From Bacteroidota bacterium (GTDB lineage Bacteria > Bacteroidota > Bacteroidia > 2-12-FULL-35-15): 64,000 nt of DNA. The stretch lies in contig CANNHN010000001.1 in assembly GCA_947504725.1 (NCBI GenBank), forward strand, positions 434,001 through 498,000, given 5' to 3'. The translations under genes were made by a program, and so were the position numbers. Of the stretch, positions 51,503 through 61,392 are shown one piece after another. Positions within the stretch are counted from its first letter, which is position 1; each line of letters opens with the position of its first letter. The notes under the pieces are model-generated. The model saw only the letters and a program-made list of their open reading frames with translations, did no database searches and was not told the DNA's origin.

Positions 51503-52993
51503 ATGACGAATTACTCTAAATACAGAGGGATGATGCGGAAAATAGCAGACATCCAATATGCTTCAGCTGTTTTAAACTGGGATCAAGAAACGTATATGCC
51601 TCCGAAAGGTGCTACTTTTCGTGCTCAACAACTATCAACTTTAGCTGGAATTGGTCATGAATTGTCTACTTCCAAAGAACTTGGTGAACTTTTAAATACT
51701 CTTTCTTCGGACGCTTCTCTTTCAGAAAAAGAAAAAAGGAATATTAAGCAATCGTTGAAAAATTATAATGACAACTTAAAATACACAACTGAATTTGTTC
51801 AAGAACTGAGTAAAACAATTTCAGAAACCTTCCAGGCATGGCAAAAAGCAAAAGAAGTAAACAATTTTGCATTGTATGCTCCGCATTTGGAAAAACTAGT
51901 AGAATTAAAAAGACAAGAATGTAAATTTTTAGGAACATTTGCTCATCCATACGATGCATTGTTGAATCAATACGAACCGGGAGCAAAAACGGCCGACCTA
52001 GAAACACTTTTTACTGATGTAAGGAACCAACTTGTGACTTTCGTAAAGAAAATCGCTGCAAAGCCTCAAAACACCGATAACTTTATGTTTTTGCAATTTG
52101 ATAAGACAAAGCAATGGGAGTTAGGATTGGATTTACTAAAACAAATGGGTTATGATTTTGATGCAGGACGTCAAGATGCCTCTTCTCATCCGTTCACAAC
52201 TAATTTCAGTTCAGAAGATGTTAGAGTAACAACTCGTATTAACGAAACAGATTTAAACGAAATGATTTGGAGCTGTATTCACGAAGGTGGACATGCTTTG
52301 TATGAACAAGGATTGCCCTCAGAAGAATATGGCTTACCGTCTGGAGAATATGTTTCATTGGGAATTCATGAATCACAATCACGACTTTGGGAAAACAACG
52401 TGGGCAGAAGCTTAGCTTATTGGAAAGGAAATTTTTCTAAATTACAAACAGCTTTTCCTGAAAATTTAAAATCTATAAATTTTGAAGATTTTTACAAAGC
52501 AATGAACATTGTAAAGCCTTCATTAATTAGAACTTCTGCGGATGAATTGACTTATCATTTTCATGTATTGATTCGTTTTGAAATTGAAAAGGCTTTGATT
52601 GAAGGAACTATAGAAGTAAAAGATTTGCCAAACTATTGGAATGCCAAGTACAAAGAGTATTTGGGATTGGATGTTCCAAGCGATTCGAAAGGGGTTTTGC
52701 AAGATATTCATTGGAGTCACGGAAGTTTTGGATATTTCCCTACCTACTCACTTGGCAGTTTTTATGCTGCACAATTTTTCAACCAAGCTAAAAAAGAAAT
52801 AACAGACTTAGAATTCGAAATTGAAAAAGGTAATTCCAAACCACTACTCGATTGGCTAAGGGGGAATGTCCATCAATATGGCAAATTCTATTCAGCGGAA
52901 GAATTATGTATTAAAATTACTGGTGAAAAGCTGAATTTCAAGTACTTCATGGACTACGCAACAAAAAAATACACACAATTGTATAATTTGTAA
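51503..52993 (+). CDS. M32 family metallocarboxypeptidase
   Basis: A 496-residue cytoplasmic peptidase with the zinc motif HEGGH at residues 260-264, the third zinc ligand Glu in IHESQSRLWEN about 28 residues later, and the DXRXT-type substrate segment as DVRVTTRIN (about 248-256). All belong to the M32 (Taq carboxypeptidase) family, which removes C-terminal residues from peptides. Length is normal. It is probably cotranscribed with the DUF423 gene. Confidence 0.94.
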   Translation: MTNYSKYRGMMRKIADIQYASAVLNWDQETYMPPKGATFRAQQLSTLAGIGHELSTSKELGELLNTLSSDASLSEKEKRNIKQSLKNYNDNLKYTTEFVQELSKTISETFQAWQKAKEVNNFALYAPHLEKLVELKRQECKFLGTFAHPYDALLNQYEPGAKTADLETLFTDVRNQLVTFVKKIAAKPQNTDNFMFLQFDKTKQWELGLDLLKQMGYDFDAGRQDASSHPFTTNFSSEDVRVTTRINETDLNEMIWSCIHEGGHALYEQGLPSEEYGLPSGEYVSLGIHESQSRLWENNVGRSLAYWKGNFSKLQTAFPENLKSINFEDFYKAMNIVKPSLIRTSADELTYHFHVLIRFEIEKALIEGTIEVKDLPNYWNAKYKEYLGLDVPSDSKGVLQDIHWSHGSFGYFPTYSLGSFYAAQFFNQAKKEITDLEFEIEKGNSKPLLDWLRGNVHQYGKFYSAEELCIKITGEKLNFKYFMDYATKKYTQLYNL

Positions 52994-53226
52994 ACTGCCT
53001 TAGAATACATTCTATTTATCGAATATTTATCAACACTTCTTATTCACAATTCGATTCACATAATCAATATAACTAATTGATTATTAATATTTTAATATCT
53101 TAAAGTAAAATATATTTTAAAAGTTAAAAACTATATTTTAGTCGAAAAAATGGCTATTCATCGCCTAAGTTTACTACTTTTGTGCTTTCATTTTTACAAA
53201 AACCATAAACACTAAAAAATCTAGAA

Positions 53227-54840
53227 ATGAACGAATTTGGAATAAAGGGTAAGAATTCAAGTATCGCTAGTTTAGGACTTGAGAACGTATCAGCAGCTTA
53301 TTGGAATTTGAATCCTGCAGAATTAGTAGAAGAAACAATTGTGCGAGGAGAAGGAATGCTTACCGATTCTGGAGCATTAGCAGTAGACACAGGAGAGTTT
53401 ACTGGAAGATCACCAAAAGATAAATTTATTGTAGAAGACTCAATAACCAAAGACACAATTTGGTGGGGCGATGTAAATTTTAAATTTGATGCTACTAAAT
53501 TTGACGCACTTTACAACAGAGTTTGTGCATACTTAGGAGGCAAAGAAGTTTACGTTCGCGACTCTTATGCATGTGCTGATCCGAAATACCGCTTAAACAT
53601 TCGCGTGGTGACTGAGTATCCTTGGTCGAACCTTTTCGCAAACAACTTATTCTTGCGCCCAACTCATGATGAAATCATGAACTTTGAGGCTGAGTGGACA
53701 ATCATTTGTGCACCAGGATTCAGAGCAAACCCTGCCATTGACGGAACGCGTCAACACAACTTCACTATTTTAAACATGACTAAGAAGGTTATTTTAATTG
53801 GTGGTTCAGGATATACAGGCGAAATCAAAAAAGGAATTTTCTCATTATTAAATTATATTTTACCTCACGAAAAAGGAGTTTTATCAATGCATTGCTCTGC
53901 AAACATTGGTAAAGATGGCGATACAGCTATCTTCTTTGGTTTGTCTGGAACAGGGAAAACAACTTTATCAGCAGATCCAAACCGAGGTTTGATTGGTGAT
54001 GATGAGCATGGCTGGAGCAACGAAGGCGTATTCAACTTCGAAGGTGGATGTTATGCTAAATGTGTGGATTTGACAAAAGAGAAAGAGCCTGAAATTTTCG
54101 GAGCTGTTAAATTTGGTGCTTTGTTAGAAAACATCGAATACTACGAAAACACATCTTCTGTTGACTTTTCGAACATTTCAAAAACTGAAAACACACGTGT
54201 TGGGTATCCAATCAACTTCATTCATAATGCAGTTGAACCTTCTGTAGGAAATGTTCCAAAAAATATTTTCTTCTTAACATGCGATGCTTATGGTGTGTTG
54301 CCTCCAATTTCTAAATTGACTACTGGACAAGCAATGTATCACTTCATTTCAGGGTACACAGCAAAAGTTGCTGGAACAGAGATGGGAATTACGGAGCCAA
54401 CTTTAACATTCTCTGCATGTTTCGGAAAAGTATTCTTGCCTTTACACCCAACAAAATACGCTGAATTATTAGGAAAGAAATTAACCGAAAACAAAGTAAA
54501 CGTTTGGTTAATCAACACTGGTTGGTCAGGCGGTGCATTCGGTGTTGGTAGCCGTATGAAATTATCGTACACACGTGCGATGATCACTGCAGCATTAACT
54601 GGCAAATTAGACAGCATCAAATTTGAAACACTTCCTGTATTTGGATTACAAATGCCAACAGAGTGTCCAGATGTTCCTGCAGATATCTTAAACCCTCGTA
54701 AAACATGGGCTGACAAAGATGCTTACGATGCTACTGCAAATAAATTAGCAGCATCATTCAATAAAAACTTTGAGCAATACGCAAGTGCTGCAAACGAAGA
54801 AATTTTAGCAGCAGCTCCTAAATCACTTGTAAAAGCTTAA
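53227..54840 (+). CDS. pckA: phosphoenolpyruvate carboxykinase (ATP)
   Basis: A 537-residue enzyme with GLSGTGKTTLSADP (kinase-1a P-loop, residues 238-251), the DDEHGWSN metal-binding loop and RMKLSYTR. It converts oxaloacetate and ATP to phosphoenolpyruvate and CO2 for gluconeogenesis. Length agrees with bacterial PckA (about 530-540). It has a 230-base upstream gap without genes that includes TACTTTTG at 53175-53182 as a possible -7 box. It ends just before a strong terminator. Confidence 0.97.
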   Translation: MNEFGIKGKNSSIASLGLENVSAAYWNLNPAELVEETIVRGEGMLTDSGALAVDTGEFTGRSPKDKFIVEDSITKDTIWWGDVNFKFDATKFDALYNRVCAYLGGKEVYVRDSYACADPKYRLNIRVVTEYPWSNLFANNLFLRPTHDEIMNFEAEWTIICAPGFRANPAIDGTRQHNFTILNMTKKVILIGGSGYTGEIKKGIFSLLNYILPHEKGVLSMHCSANIGKDGDTAIFFGLSGTGKTTLSADPNRGLIGDDEHGWSNEGVFNFEGGCYAKCVDLTKEKEPEIFGAVKFGALLENIEYYENTSSVDFSNISKTENTRVGYPINFIHNAVEPSVGNVPKNIFFLTCDAYGVLPPISKLTTGQAMYHFISGYTAKVAGTEMGITEPTLTFSACFGKVFLPLHPTKYAELLGKKLTENKVNVWLINTGWSGGAFGVGSRMKLSYTRAMITAALTGKLDSIKFETLPVFGLQMPTECPDVPADILNPRKTWADKDAYDATANKLAASFNKNFEQYASAANEEILAAAPKSLVKA

Positions 54841-54870
54841 GATTTTATACTCCATTAAATTATTTATAAA

Positions 54871-54897
54871 AAAGCCCTTCCGAAATGGAAGGGCTTT
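54871..54897 (+). terminator. pckA intrinsic terminator
   Basis: Perfect 11-bp stem AAAGCCCTTCC / GGAAGGGCTTT (54871-54881 and 54887-54897), loop GAAAT, flanked by A and T runs. Confidence 0.94.
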
Positions 54898-54942
54898 TTT
54901 ATTTACTTCCAGCGATATTGATGAATTTAACTCAAATCAATT

Positions 54943-54972
54943 CCCTCTTTGAAAAGAGGGCTAGGGAGATTG
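54943..54972. repeat. CCCTCTTT hairpin repeat upstream of rsmE
   Basis: Perfect stem CCCTCTTT-GA-AAAGAGGG (54943-54960) followed by CTAGGGAGATTG. It is similar to the CCCCCTC hairpin at 20454-20470. The rsmE frame is open through it, but I place the gene start downstream. Confidence 0.65.
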
Positions 54973-55025
54973 AAGCAAATGATTATAACGTAGATTTATT
55001 TACATTTGCAAAACCAAACCCCATT

Positions 55026-55736
55026 ATGCACCTATTCTACACACCTGATATCAACTCTAACACCTACACCCTCAACGAAGAGGAAAGCAAGCACTGTGTT
55101 CGTGTGTTACGTTTAAACGAGGGCGATAAAATTCAATTGATTGATGGTGTTGGCGGATTTTACGATGCAGAGATAACAGATAACAATCCAAAACGTTGCT
55201 CCGTAAAAATAATTGAACATAAAAAGGAAGTTGGAAAACGCAACTGGCAATTGCACATTGCTATTGCTCCAACTAAAAACATGGACCGACTAGAATGGTT
55301 TGTAGAAAAAGCAACAGAGATGGGAATTGATGAAGTATCACTAATTGATTGCAAAAACTCCGAACGAACAATTGTAAAGATCGATCGTATCCAAAAAGTG
55401 GCTATTTCAGCCATTAAACAAAGTTTAAAAGCATATCTTCCTAAAATTAATGAAGTGGCTGACTTTAAAAAGTTCATCGCTTCAGCGAAAGATTTTAAGG
55501 GTGAGAAATTCATTGCTCATTGCCAGAAAACAGGATTGCCTCATATTAAATCTCAATACACATCTAAACAAAACGCATTGGTTCTTATCGGACCCGAAGG
55601 TGATTTCACTATTGAAGAAGTAAAATTCGCTTTGGATAACGGTTTTAAAGAAATTAGTTTAGGAGAAAGTAGATTGAGAACTGAAACGGCTGCGTTGTAT
55701 GCTTGTGCCACTATAAACATCTTAAACAATGACTAA
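55026..55736 (+). CDS. rsmE: 16S rRNA (uracil-1498 N3)-methyltransferase
   Basis: A 236-residue SPOUT-fold enzyme. The N-terminal PUA-like domain starts MHLFYTPDI and has EESKHCVRVLR, and the knotted SAM site is LIGPEGDFTIEEV with GESRLRTETAALYA near the end. The frame opens 141 bases earlier, but that part runs through a hairpin repeat and is unlike RsmE, so ATG 55026 is chosen. It methylates U1498 of 16S rRNA. It overlaps the next gene by 8 bases. Confidence 0.95.
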   Translation: MHLFYTPDINSNTYTLNEEESKHCVRVLRLNEGDKIQLIDGVGGFYDAEITDNNPKRCSVKIIEHKKEVGKRNWQLHIAIAPTKNMDRLEWFVEKATEMGIDEVSLIDCKNSERTIVKIDRIQKVAISAIKQSLKAYLPKINEVADFKKFIASAKDFKGEKFIAHCQKTGLPHIKSQYTSKQNALVLIGPEGDFTIEEVKFALDNGFKEISLGESRLRTETAALYACATINILNND

Positions 55737-56553
55737 CTATCCATTTTTCAAAAAACTGATTCATTCGTTTTACTCAAAAGAACTTTACGCATTTGTAGGA
55801 AGACAGAATACTAGTGGAATAGGAATAAAATATTTATTTTTTCTTCTTTGTATTTTTTGGATTCCGGAAATGGTAAAACTGCACGTTAGCATCAGTGACT
55901 CTATAAAAAATGAACTTCCGGTCTTCCTAGAAAAATTCCCTGTAATAACCATCAAAAATGGAGTTACCTCTATTGACAAACCTTCTCCATATATTATAAA
56001 AGATGATGAAACAGGGAATGATCTAATGATTTTTGACATGTCTGGTGAAAACACTTCACTGGAGAATACCGAAGCTCAGCTATTGCTGACAGCTTCAACA
56101 TTTATATACAGAAAGAGTGCAATGGAAACCAGAGAATACGACCTTTCTAATATAAATGACTTTAGCTTAACGCATGAAAAAATCAGGTCATGGGCCGAAA
56201 TAGGAAATTATATTTCGATACTCCTTTATCTTTTAATCATCCCATGCGCACTTTTATATCGGATGTTTCTAGTCTTAATCTATTCTTTGGTTGGATTAAT
56301 TATTCAGGCGATTCTACAAACAAAATATTCTTTCGGAAAAATTTACCATTTAGCTGTGATTGCTATAACACCTGCTTTCGTTGCTGATAAACTGTTAGGC
56401 TATTTCGATATAGACTTCTTCGGGTGGTCTTTATTGTGTTTTATGATTTCAATAGGATATCTTTTCTTTGCATTAAAATCAAATAAAGATGCCGACCAAT
56501 TATCTTCTTCTGAATTCGGAACAAATGATGGAAGTAGCAATAGCAGCATTTAA
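55729..56553 (+). CDS. DUF1189-like integral membrane protein
   Basis: A 274-residue membrane protein with an N-terminal helix (about 28-46), an extracytoplasmic beta-rich loop of about 110 residues (FPVITIKNGVTSIDKPSPYIIKDDETG), and four further helices from about 165 to 255. The layout fits DUF1189, a family of unknown function. It is translationally coupled to rsmE, and its last 54 bases overlap the end of the convergent methyltransferase gene. Confidence 0.72.
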   Translation: MTNYPFFKKLIHSFYSKELYAFVGRQNTSGIGIKYLFFLLCIFWIPEMVKLHVSISDSIKNELPVFLEKFPVITIKNGVTSIDKPSPYIIKDDETGNDLMIFDMSGENTSLENTEAQLLLTASTFIYRKSAMETREYDLSNINDFSLTHEKIRSWAEIGNYISILLYLLIIPCALLYRMFLVLIYSLVGLIIQAILQTKYSFGKIYHLAVIAITPAFVADKLLGYFDIDFFGWSLLCFMISIGYLFFALKSNKDADQLSSSEFGTNDGSSNSSI

Positions 56554-57288
56554 AGATTCCGCCTCTCCTCCACCCGATTTATAATGTGAGAATGATGGAA
56601 TACTTATTTTATCAGTAATTAAATTTTGAACTTCCTCGGAAATCCCACGCGACTCATTCCCAATAACAATAAGCCCTTCCGAAGATAGCTTTTCTGTGTA
56701 AATATTTTTTCCTTCCAACAAAGCTCCATATATTTTTGGCTTCCCTTCGACTCCGCTCAGGGTGACGCCCGTCCTTTGCTGCTTAAGGAAGTCAATAAGA
56801 TTTATATAATGCACTTTTATACGAGCAATAGAACCCATCGTTGCCTGAACAACTTTCGGATTAAACGCATCCACTGTTTCGGAGCTGCACACAATGTTTT
56901 CTATTCCAAACCAATCTGCAATTCGGATAATCGTTCCTAAATTTCCTGGATCTTTAATATCATCCAACACCAATGTTAACTTACCTTTCAAAGATTCGCT
57001 ATCTAAAAAATAGTTGGGAGTTTCACAAACAGCTAATACTTCATTTGCTTTTGTTAACGAAGAAATGCGTTCCAATTCATTTTCTTTTATTTCAAATCGC
57101 TCAACTGTAGAAGGAATTACATTGTTTCTTAAAAAATCGGACGTTGCATACACTTGCTTTACAACAATAGAAGAATTCAATAATTCAGGCACAATTTTCG
57201 CTCCTTCAGCTATGAACAACTGATGCTCTTCTCTGTATTTTTTTTGCTTTAAAGAGTTGATGAAACTGATTTGGCTTTTTGATAACAT
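56500..57288 (-). CDS. TrmH/SpoU-type RNA 2'-O-methyltransferase
   Basis: A 262-residue SPOUT methyltransferase with an N-terminal substrate-binding domain (SFINSLKQKKYREEHQLFIAEG) and the three SpoU motifs: LDDIKDPGNLGTIIRIADWFG, VIGNESRGISEEV and IPSFSHYKSGGGEAESLNAAIATSI. The ATG at 57288 is chosen; 29 upstream codons in frame come from repeat DNA. The 25-base repeat at 56743-56767 lies inside the coding sequence and adds TGVTLSGVEGKP in frame. The C-terminus overlaps the convergent gene by 54 bases. Confidence 0.92.
   Translation of the reverse strand: MLSKSQISFINSLKQKKYREEHQLFIAEGAKIVPELLNSSIVVKQVYATSDFLRNNVIPSTVERFEIKENELERISSLTKANEVLAVCETPNYFLDSESLKGKLTLVLDDIKDPGNLGTIIRIADWFGIENIVCSSETVDAFNPKVVQATMGSIARIKVHYINLIDFLKQQRTGVTLSGVEGKPKIYGALLEGKNIYTEKLSSEGLIVIGNESRGISEEVQNLITDKISIPSFSHYKSGGGEAESLNAAIATSIICSEFRRR
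56743..56767. repeat. CCGCTCAGGGTGACG dispersed repeat, copy 3, inside a coding sequence
   Basis: CCCTTCGACTCCGCTCAGGG followed by TGACG; on the coding strand it reads in frame as GVTLSGVEG. The other copies (19725-19745, 47427-47451) are intergenic. Confidence 0.7.
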
Positions 57289-57315
57289 AATGTTTGGTAC
57301 TACTAAGTTTAAAAT

Positions 57316-57449
57316 TTTAAACACATAGGCACATAGTTTTAAAAAATAAAAAAATAAATTCCATAGATGAAGCAAGCTTCATTCACATAGAGCTATGTGC
57401 TTCTATATAAAGCTTAAGCTTCTTCTTTTTCTATGTGTCTATGTGTTAA
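57316..57449. repeat. ~135-bp structured element (CACATAG family), copy 3, inverted
   Basis: Ends at 57316-57336 and 57431-57449 (CTATGTGTCTATGTGTTAA). The inner hairpin ATGAAGC-AA-GCTTCAT (57367-57382) has an AA loop, the complement of the TT loops in copies 1 and 2, so this copy is in the opposite orientation. Confidence 0.85.
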
Positions 57450-57526
57450 AAAAATGCGAATCACTATTGTTAACCACAAATGTAGTAATTTAGTAGCCTG
57501 AGTACAGTACAATTTTATCATTGAGC

Positions 57527-60034
57527 GTGAGCAACCATACTACTTATAATAAGTTCATCATTATTGGGTTAATTCCCTTGCTATTGTTCGCGTGCCGACC
57601 AGCACGCAAACTTCAGCAAGGCGAATACTTGCTCCAAAAAAATCATATTGTTGATAAAGACACCAAAGTAGATAAAAGCGAAATTGAAGCTTATATCAAA
57701 CAAAAACCCAATCGTAAAATTTTATTAATCTTCCGCTTTCACCTTTGGCTACACAATTTGGCGAATGAAAATCGGATTAAACGGAAACGAATTCTTCACG
57801 ATAAAAAAATGGAGAGTAGAAATGAAAGAAGAATTGCGAAAGGAAAAAAATCTAAAACTTACGATCGTCAATTGTTTGGTGAATGGCTTTTAAATGTTAG
57901 TGAAGCACCTATTGTTTATGACTCCTTAGTTTCCAAAAAATCCGCAAAACAAATTAAATTATTTCTTGACAACAAAGGATATTTCATCAGTTCCGTCAGT
58001 GATTCGGTTGTTCATTGGAGAAGAAGAAATCGTGCAAGTGTTTATTATACTATCAAAGCAGAAAAGCCTTATCTCATCAACAAAGTGGAATACAAAATTC
58101 CGGATGAACTATTAAAATATTATGTTATTTCCGATTCGGCTAATTGTCTTTTAAAACCAAGCAACAATTACGATGTAGATGTGATGCAAAAAGAACGTGA
58201 ACGCATTTCGAGTGAATTAAGTAACAACGGTTATTACCTATTTACCAAGGATTATGTCTATTACGAAATTGATAGTACAATCGAAAATAACAGAGTAAAT
58301 ATCACTTTGGGTATAAAAAACTACGCCTACAAATATTCTGATTACTCTGATTCCATTATGGAAAAGCCACACCAACGCTTTTACATCAAAAATATTTATA
58401 TCCAACCCGACTTTGTATCAAAGAAAATGGATTACATTCAAAAAGATACGATTAGAATAGAATCAGGAACAGGTAAAGAAATTGCAGACTCAGTAAAAGG
58501 AAAAGACGTTGATTATTATATTTTACACACACAGGATTTGAAATTTAAAACAAGAGTTTTATTGGGTTGTGTGTTTTTAAGAAAGGGAGAACTCTACCAA
58601 TTGCAGAATGTGGATGATACATACAAGCGACTTTCGGAATTAAAGTCATTTAAAACGATTAGCATTTATTTTAAACCAGTTGGTGGCGACTTTCTTGATT
58701 GCCACATTCAATTGAGTCCTATTCCAAAACAATCGTTCACTCTCGAAACAGAAGGAACCAATACAGGAAACGGGAATTTAGGAATTTCTGGAAGTATCGT
58801 TTATCAAAATAGAAACCTATTAAAAGGCGCTGAAGTATTCGAATTAAGGCTAAAAGGCGGTATAGAAGCACAAAAAACTGCAAATAGTAATTCGGCAAAC
58901 TTAAATCCTGCTTCACAATTTAACACCATTGAACTTGGTCCCGAATTAAACATATACATTCCACGTTTCGTAATTCCATTTAAAATAAAGGCTTCCAAAC
59001 GATCAAACCCTAAAACAATTTTCACTACTTCTTTTAATTTTCAACAACGCCCAGACTACACAAGGTATATATACAACATGTCCTATTCTTATACTTGGAA
59101 AGAAACCGCAAAAAAACGCCATACAATAAGTCCAATCGTCATCAACTTTGTGAAAGTAGAGTTGCAAAGTAATTTTTTGGATAACATTAACGACTTGTAT
59201 TTGATTAATAGCTTTACGGATCACATGGCAACAAGCACTCGCTATTCGTTTACATACAACGAACAAAATATTAAAAAGGAAGAAAACTTTTCTTTCTTCA
59301 GAGCGAATGGCGAATCATCTGGAAATATTTTAAGAGGAATTTATAGTTTAGCAAACGTAATAAAAGAAAACACTTTTGTTCAAAACGACAAAGGAAGTTA
59401 TACTGTTTACGATGTAGCTTACTCTCAATATTTACGCGTAGATGGTGATTTTAGATATTATTTTAATTCGAATGAAATCAACAAAGTTGTATTGCGACTA
59501 GCAGCTGGTATAGGAAAACCTTTAGCAAACTTTAAAGCTTTGCCTTTTGAGCGCAGTTTTTTTAGTGGAGGAGCCAATGGAATTCGAGCATGGCAAGCCA
59601 GAACATTAGGACCAGGTTCTTACAATGATGGAGAAGAAATTTCATTTGGGCAAATTGGAGATGGACAAATTGAAGCCAATGTAGAATACCGTTTCAAAAT
59701 GTTTAAAATGCTGAATGGTGCTATATTTATTGATGCAGGAAACACTTGGCTACAGAAAAAAGATGTTGGTCGTCCAGGCGGAGACTTTCAATTCGATCGC
59801 TTTACAAAAGAAATAGCAATAGGTTCGGGAGTTGGGGTAAGAGCAGATTTTGGTTTTTTTATTATCCGCTTTGATACAGGGGTAAAAATACGAGATCCAA
59901 AATTTCTTGAGGAAAAAAGATGGGTAGTTGAAAATCTATTCGATGCAGAATGGAAAAGAGTTTACCGATTAGAACATAGCAATCGAAAATACGACTTCTT
60001 TACTTTCAATTTAGGGATTGGATATCCATTCTAA
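57527..60034 (+). CDS. tamL: TamL-like Omp85 outer-membrane lipoprotein
   Basis: An 835-residue protein of the BamA/TamA superfamily. The N-terminus is a lipoprotein signal ending LLLFAC (Cys 23 with the GTG start at 57527), followed by RPARKLQQGEYLLQKN, as in the lipidated TamA variant TamL of Bacteroidota. POTRA-like domains occupy about 25-420 and an Omp85 barrel the rest (FSGGANGIRAWQARTLGPG, GAIFIDAGNTW). No ATG precedes the lipobox; a TTG at 57521 is the alternative start. TamL is thought to act with TamB in outer-membrane assembly; tamB is not in the window. Confidence 0.88.
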   Translation: MSNHTTYNKFIIIGLIPLLLFACRPARKLQQGEYLLQKNHIVDKDTKVDKSEIEAYIKQKPNRKILLIFRFHLWLHNLANENRIKRKRILHDKKMESRNERRIAKGKKSKTYDRQLFGEWLLNVSEAPIVYDSLVSKKSAKQIKLFLDNKGYFISSVSDSVVHWRRRNRASVYYTIKAEKPYLINKVEYKIPDELLKYYVISDSANCLLKPSNNYDVDVMQKERERISSELSNNGYYLFTKDYVYYEIDSTIENNRVNITLGIKNYAYKYSDYSDSIMEKPHQRFYIKNIYIQPDFVSKKMDYIQKDTIRIESGTGKEIADSVKGKDVDYYILHTQDLKFKTRVLLGCVFLRKGELYQLQNVDDTYKRLSELKSFKTISIYFKPVGGDFLDCHIQLSPIPKQSFTLETEGTNTGNGNLGISGSIVYQNRNLLKGAEVFELRLKGGIEAQKTANSNSANLNPASQFNTIELGPELNIYIPRFVIPFKIKASKRSNPKTIFTTSFNFQQRPDYTRYIYNMSYSYTWKETAKKRHTISPIVINFVKVELQSNFLDNINDLYLINSFTDHMATSTRYSFTYNEQNIKKEENFSFFRANGESSGNILRGIYSLANVIKENTFVQNDKGSYTVYDVAYSQYLRVDGDFRYYFNSNEINKVVLRLAAGIGKPLANFKALPFERSFFSGGANGIRAWQARTLGPGSYNDGEEISFGQIGDGQIEANVEYRFKMFKMLNGAIFIDAGNTWLQKKDVGRPGGDFQFDRFTKEIAIGSGVGVRADFGFFIIRFDTGVKIRDPKFLEEKRWVVENLFDAEWKRVYRLEHSNRKYDFFTFNLGIGYPF

Positions 60035-60335
60035 TTTTCTTTGCTCCTTCGGAAATAGCCCTTAAAAGCTAGGTGTAATAGGAACGCAGATTTTTTTATG
60101 ATTTTCATGATAAAAAATGATTTTTCTCTAGATGTTTTTAGGATTTTAAAATGATTTTTTTTTGGCTTAGCCAAAAACCTGAATATCAGCACAAATAGGG
60201 TTTCTAAATTTTCATTTTATTCAATTCGTAAAATTTCTTAGCTTTGCCTTCCTAAAAATTCAGTTATCTGATAATGGTTAATTTGGAAACAACCTTATAA
60301 CTTTATTACCATATAACTTTATAACTATAAAAAAG
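60035..60335. other. gene-free interval upstream of the aldolase gene
   Basis: The first part (60090-60180) is T-rich with repeated ATGATTTT words. A possible -7 box TAGCTTTG is at 60239-60246, and the last 60 bases contain TTATAACTTTA words in tandem. No RNA gene is seen. Confidence 0.6.
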
Positions 60336-61391
60336 ATGGCATCTAAAAAAATTGAAGAGTTATTGGGCGCTAATGCTAGCCTACTAAGTCACACTTGTAA
60401 AACCATTTCAAAAGAGAATATTCATTTACCGGGTTGCGATTTTGTAGATCGTATCTTCCAACAAACCAACCGCAGTCCACAAGTATTGCGCAGTTTGCAA
60501 CAATTGTATGGAACAGGAAGATTAGCCAATACAGGCTATATGAGTATTTTACCAGTTGATCAAGGGATTGAACACAGTGCTGGTGCTTCATTTGCTCCAA
60601 ATCCAATCTATTTTGATTCAGAAAACATTGTAAAACTTGCTATTGAAGGTGGATGCAACGCTGTTGCTTCAACTTATGGAGTTTTGGCTTCTGTATCTCG
60701 CAAATACGCACATAAAATTCCATTCATAGTAAAAATTAATCACAACGAATTTTTAACCTACCCAAATAAATTTGACCAAATAATGTTTGGAACGGTTGAA
60801 GAAGCCTGGAACATGGGGGCTGTAGCCGTTGGTGCCACTATTTATTTTGGCTCACCTGAATCATCTCGTCAAATTGTAGAAGTAGCACAAGCCTTTGCAA
60901 GAGCTCACGAATTAGGAATGGCAACGGTTTTATGGTGCTATACTCGTAACAATGGATTTAAAAAAGATGGAGTTGATTACCACACTGCAACCGATTTATC
61001 TTCTCAAGCGAATCATTTAGGAGTAACAATACAAGCAGATATTATCAAACAAAAATTATCCGATAAAAATGGTGGATACACTGCTGTAAATTTTGGCAAA
61101 ACACATCCAAAAGTGTATTCCGAATTAACTACTGACAATCCAATTGATTTATGTCGTTACCAAGTTGCAAATTGCTACATGGGAAGAATGGGATTAATTA
61201 ATTCAGGCGGAGAATCAAAAGGCGCTTCAGACTTAGCCGAAGCAGTTACTACAGCAGTTATTAATAAACGTGCAGGCGGACAAGGTTTAATATCTGGTAG
61301 AAAAGCATTCCAAAAACCTGTGAAAGAAGGTGTGGAATTGTTGAATACTATTCAAGATGTTTATTTAGATAAGACTATTACAATTGCATAA
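60336..61391 (+). CDS. fbaB: class I fructose-bisphosphate aldolase
   Basis: A 351-residue TIM-barrel protein of the FbaB/DhnA family. It shows [19 protein letters not shown] (about residues 65-84), [13 protein letters not shown] with the barrel lysine, and the end [14 protein letters not shown] with the phosphate-binding glycines. It forms a Schiff base and splits fructose-1,6-bisphosphate; in this family it may work in gluconeogenesis. pckA nearby also points to gluconeogenesis, though they are not an operon. A word-array repeat lies directly downstream. Confidence 0.92.
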   Translation: MASKKIEELLGANASLLSHTCKTISKENIHLPGCDFVDRIFQQTNRSPQVLRSLQQLYGTGRLANTGYMSILPVDQGIEHSAGASFAPNPIYFDSENIVKLAIEGGCNAVASTYGVLASVSRKYAHKIPFIVKINHNEFLTYPNKFDQIMFGTVEEAWNMGAVAVGATIYFGSPESSRQIVEVAQAFARAHELGMATVLWCYTRNNGFKKDGVDYHTATDLSSQANHLGVTIQADIIKQKLSDKNGGYTAVNFGKTHPKVYSELTTDNPIDLCRYQVANCYMGRMGLINSGGESKGASDLAEAVTTAVINKRAGGQGLISGRKAFQKPVKEGVELLNTIQDVYLDKTITIA

Positions 61392-61392
61392 A

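Noticed and set aside
54885-55025. Extended N-terminus of rsmE
   Set aside because: The frame is open but crosses a terminator arm and a hairpin repeat and does not resemble RsmE.
57289-57375. N-terminal extension of the TrmH-type methyltransferase
   Set aside because: The extra codons come from the edge of a structured repeat element and have no resemblance to the family.
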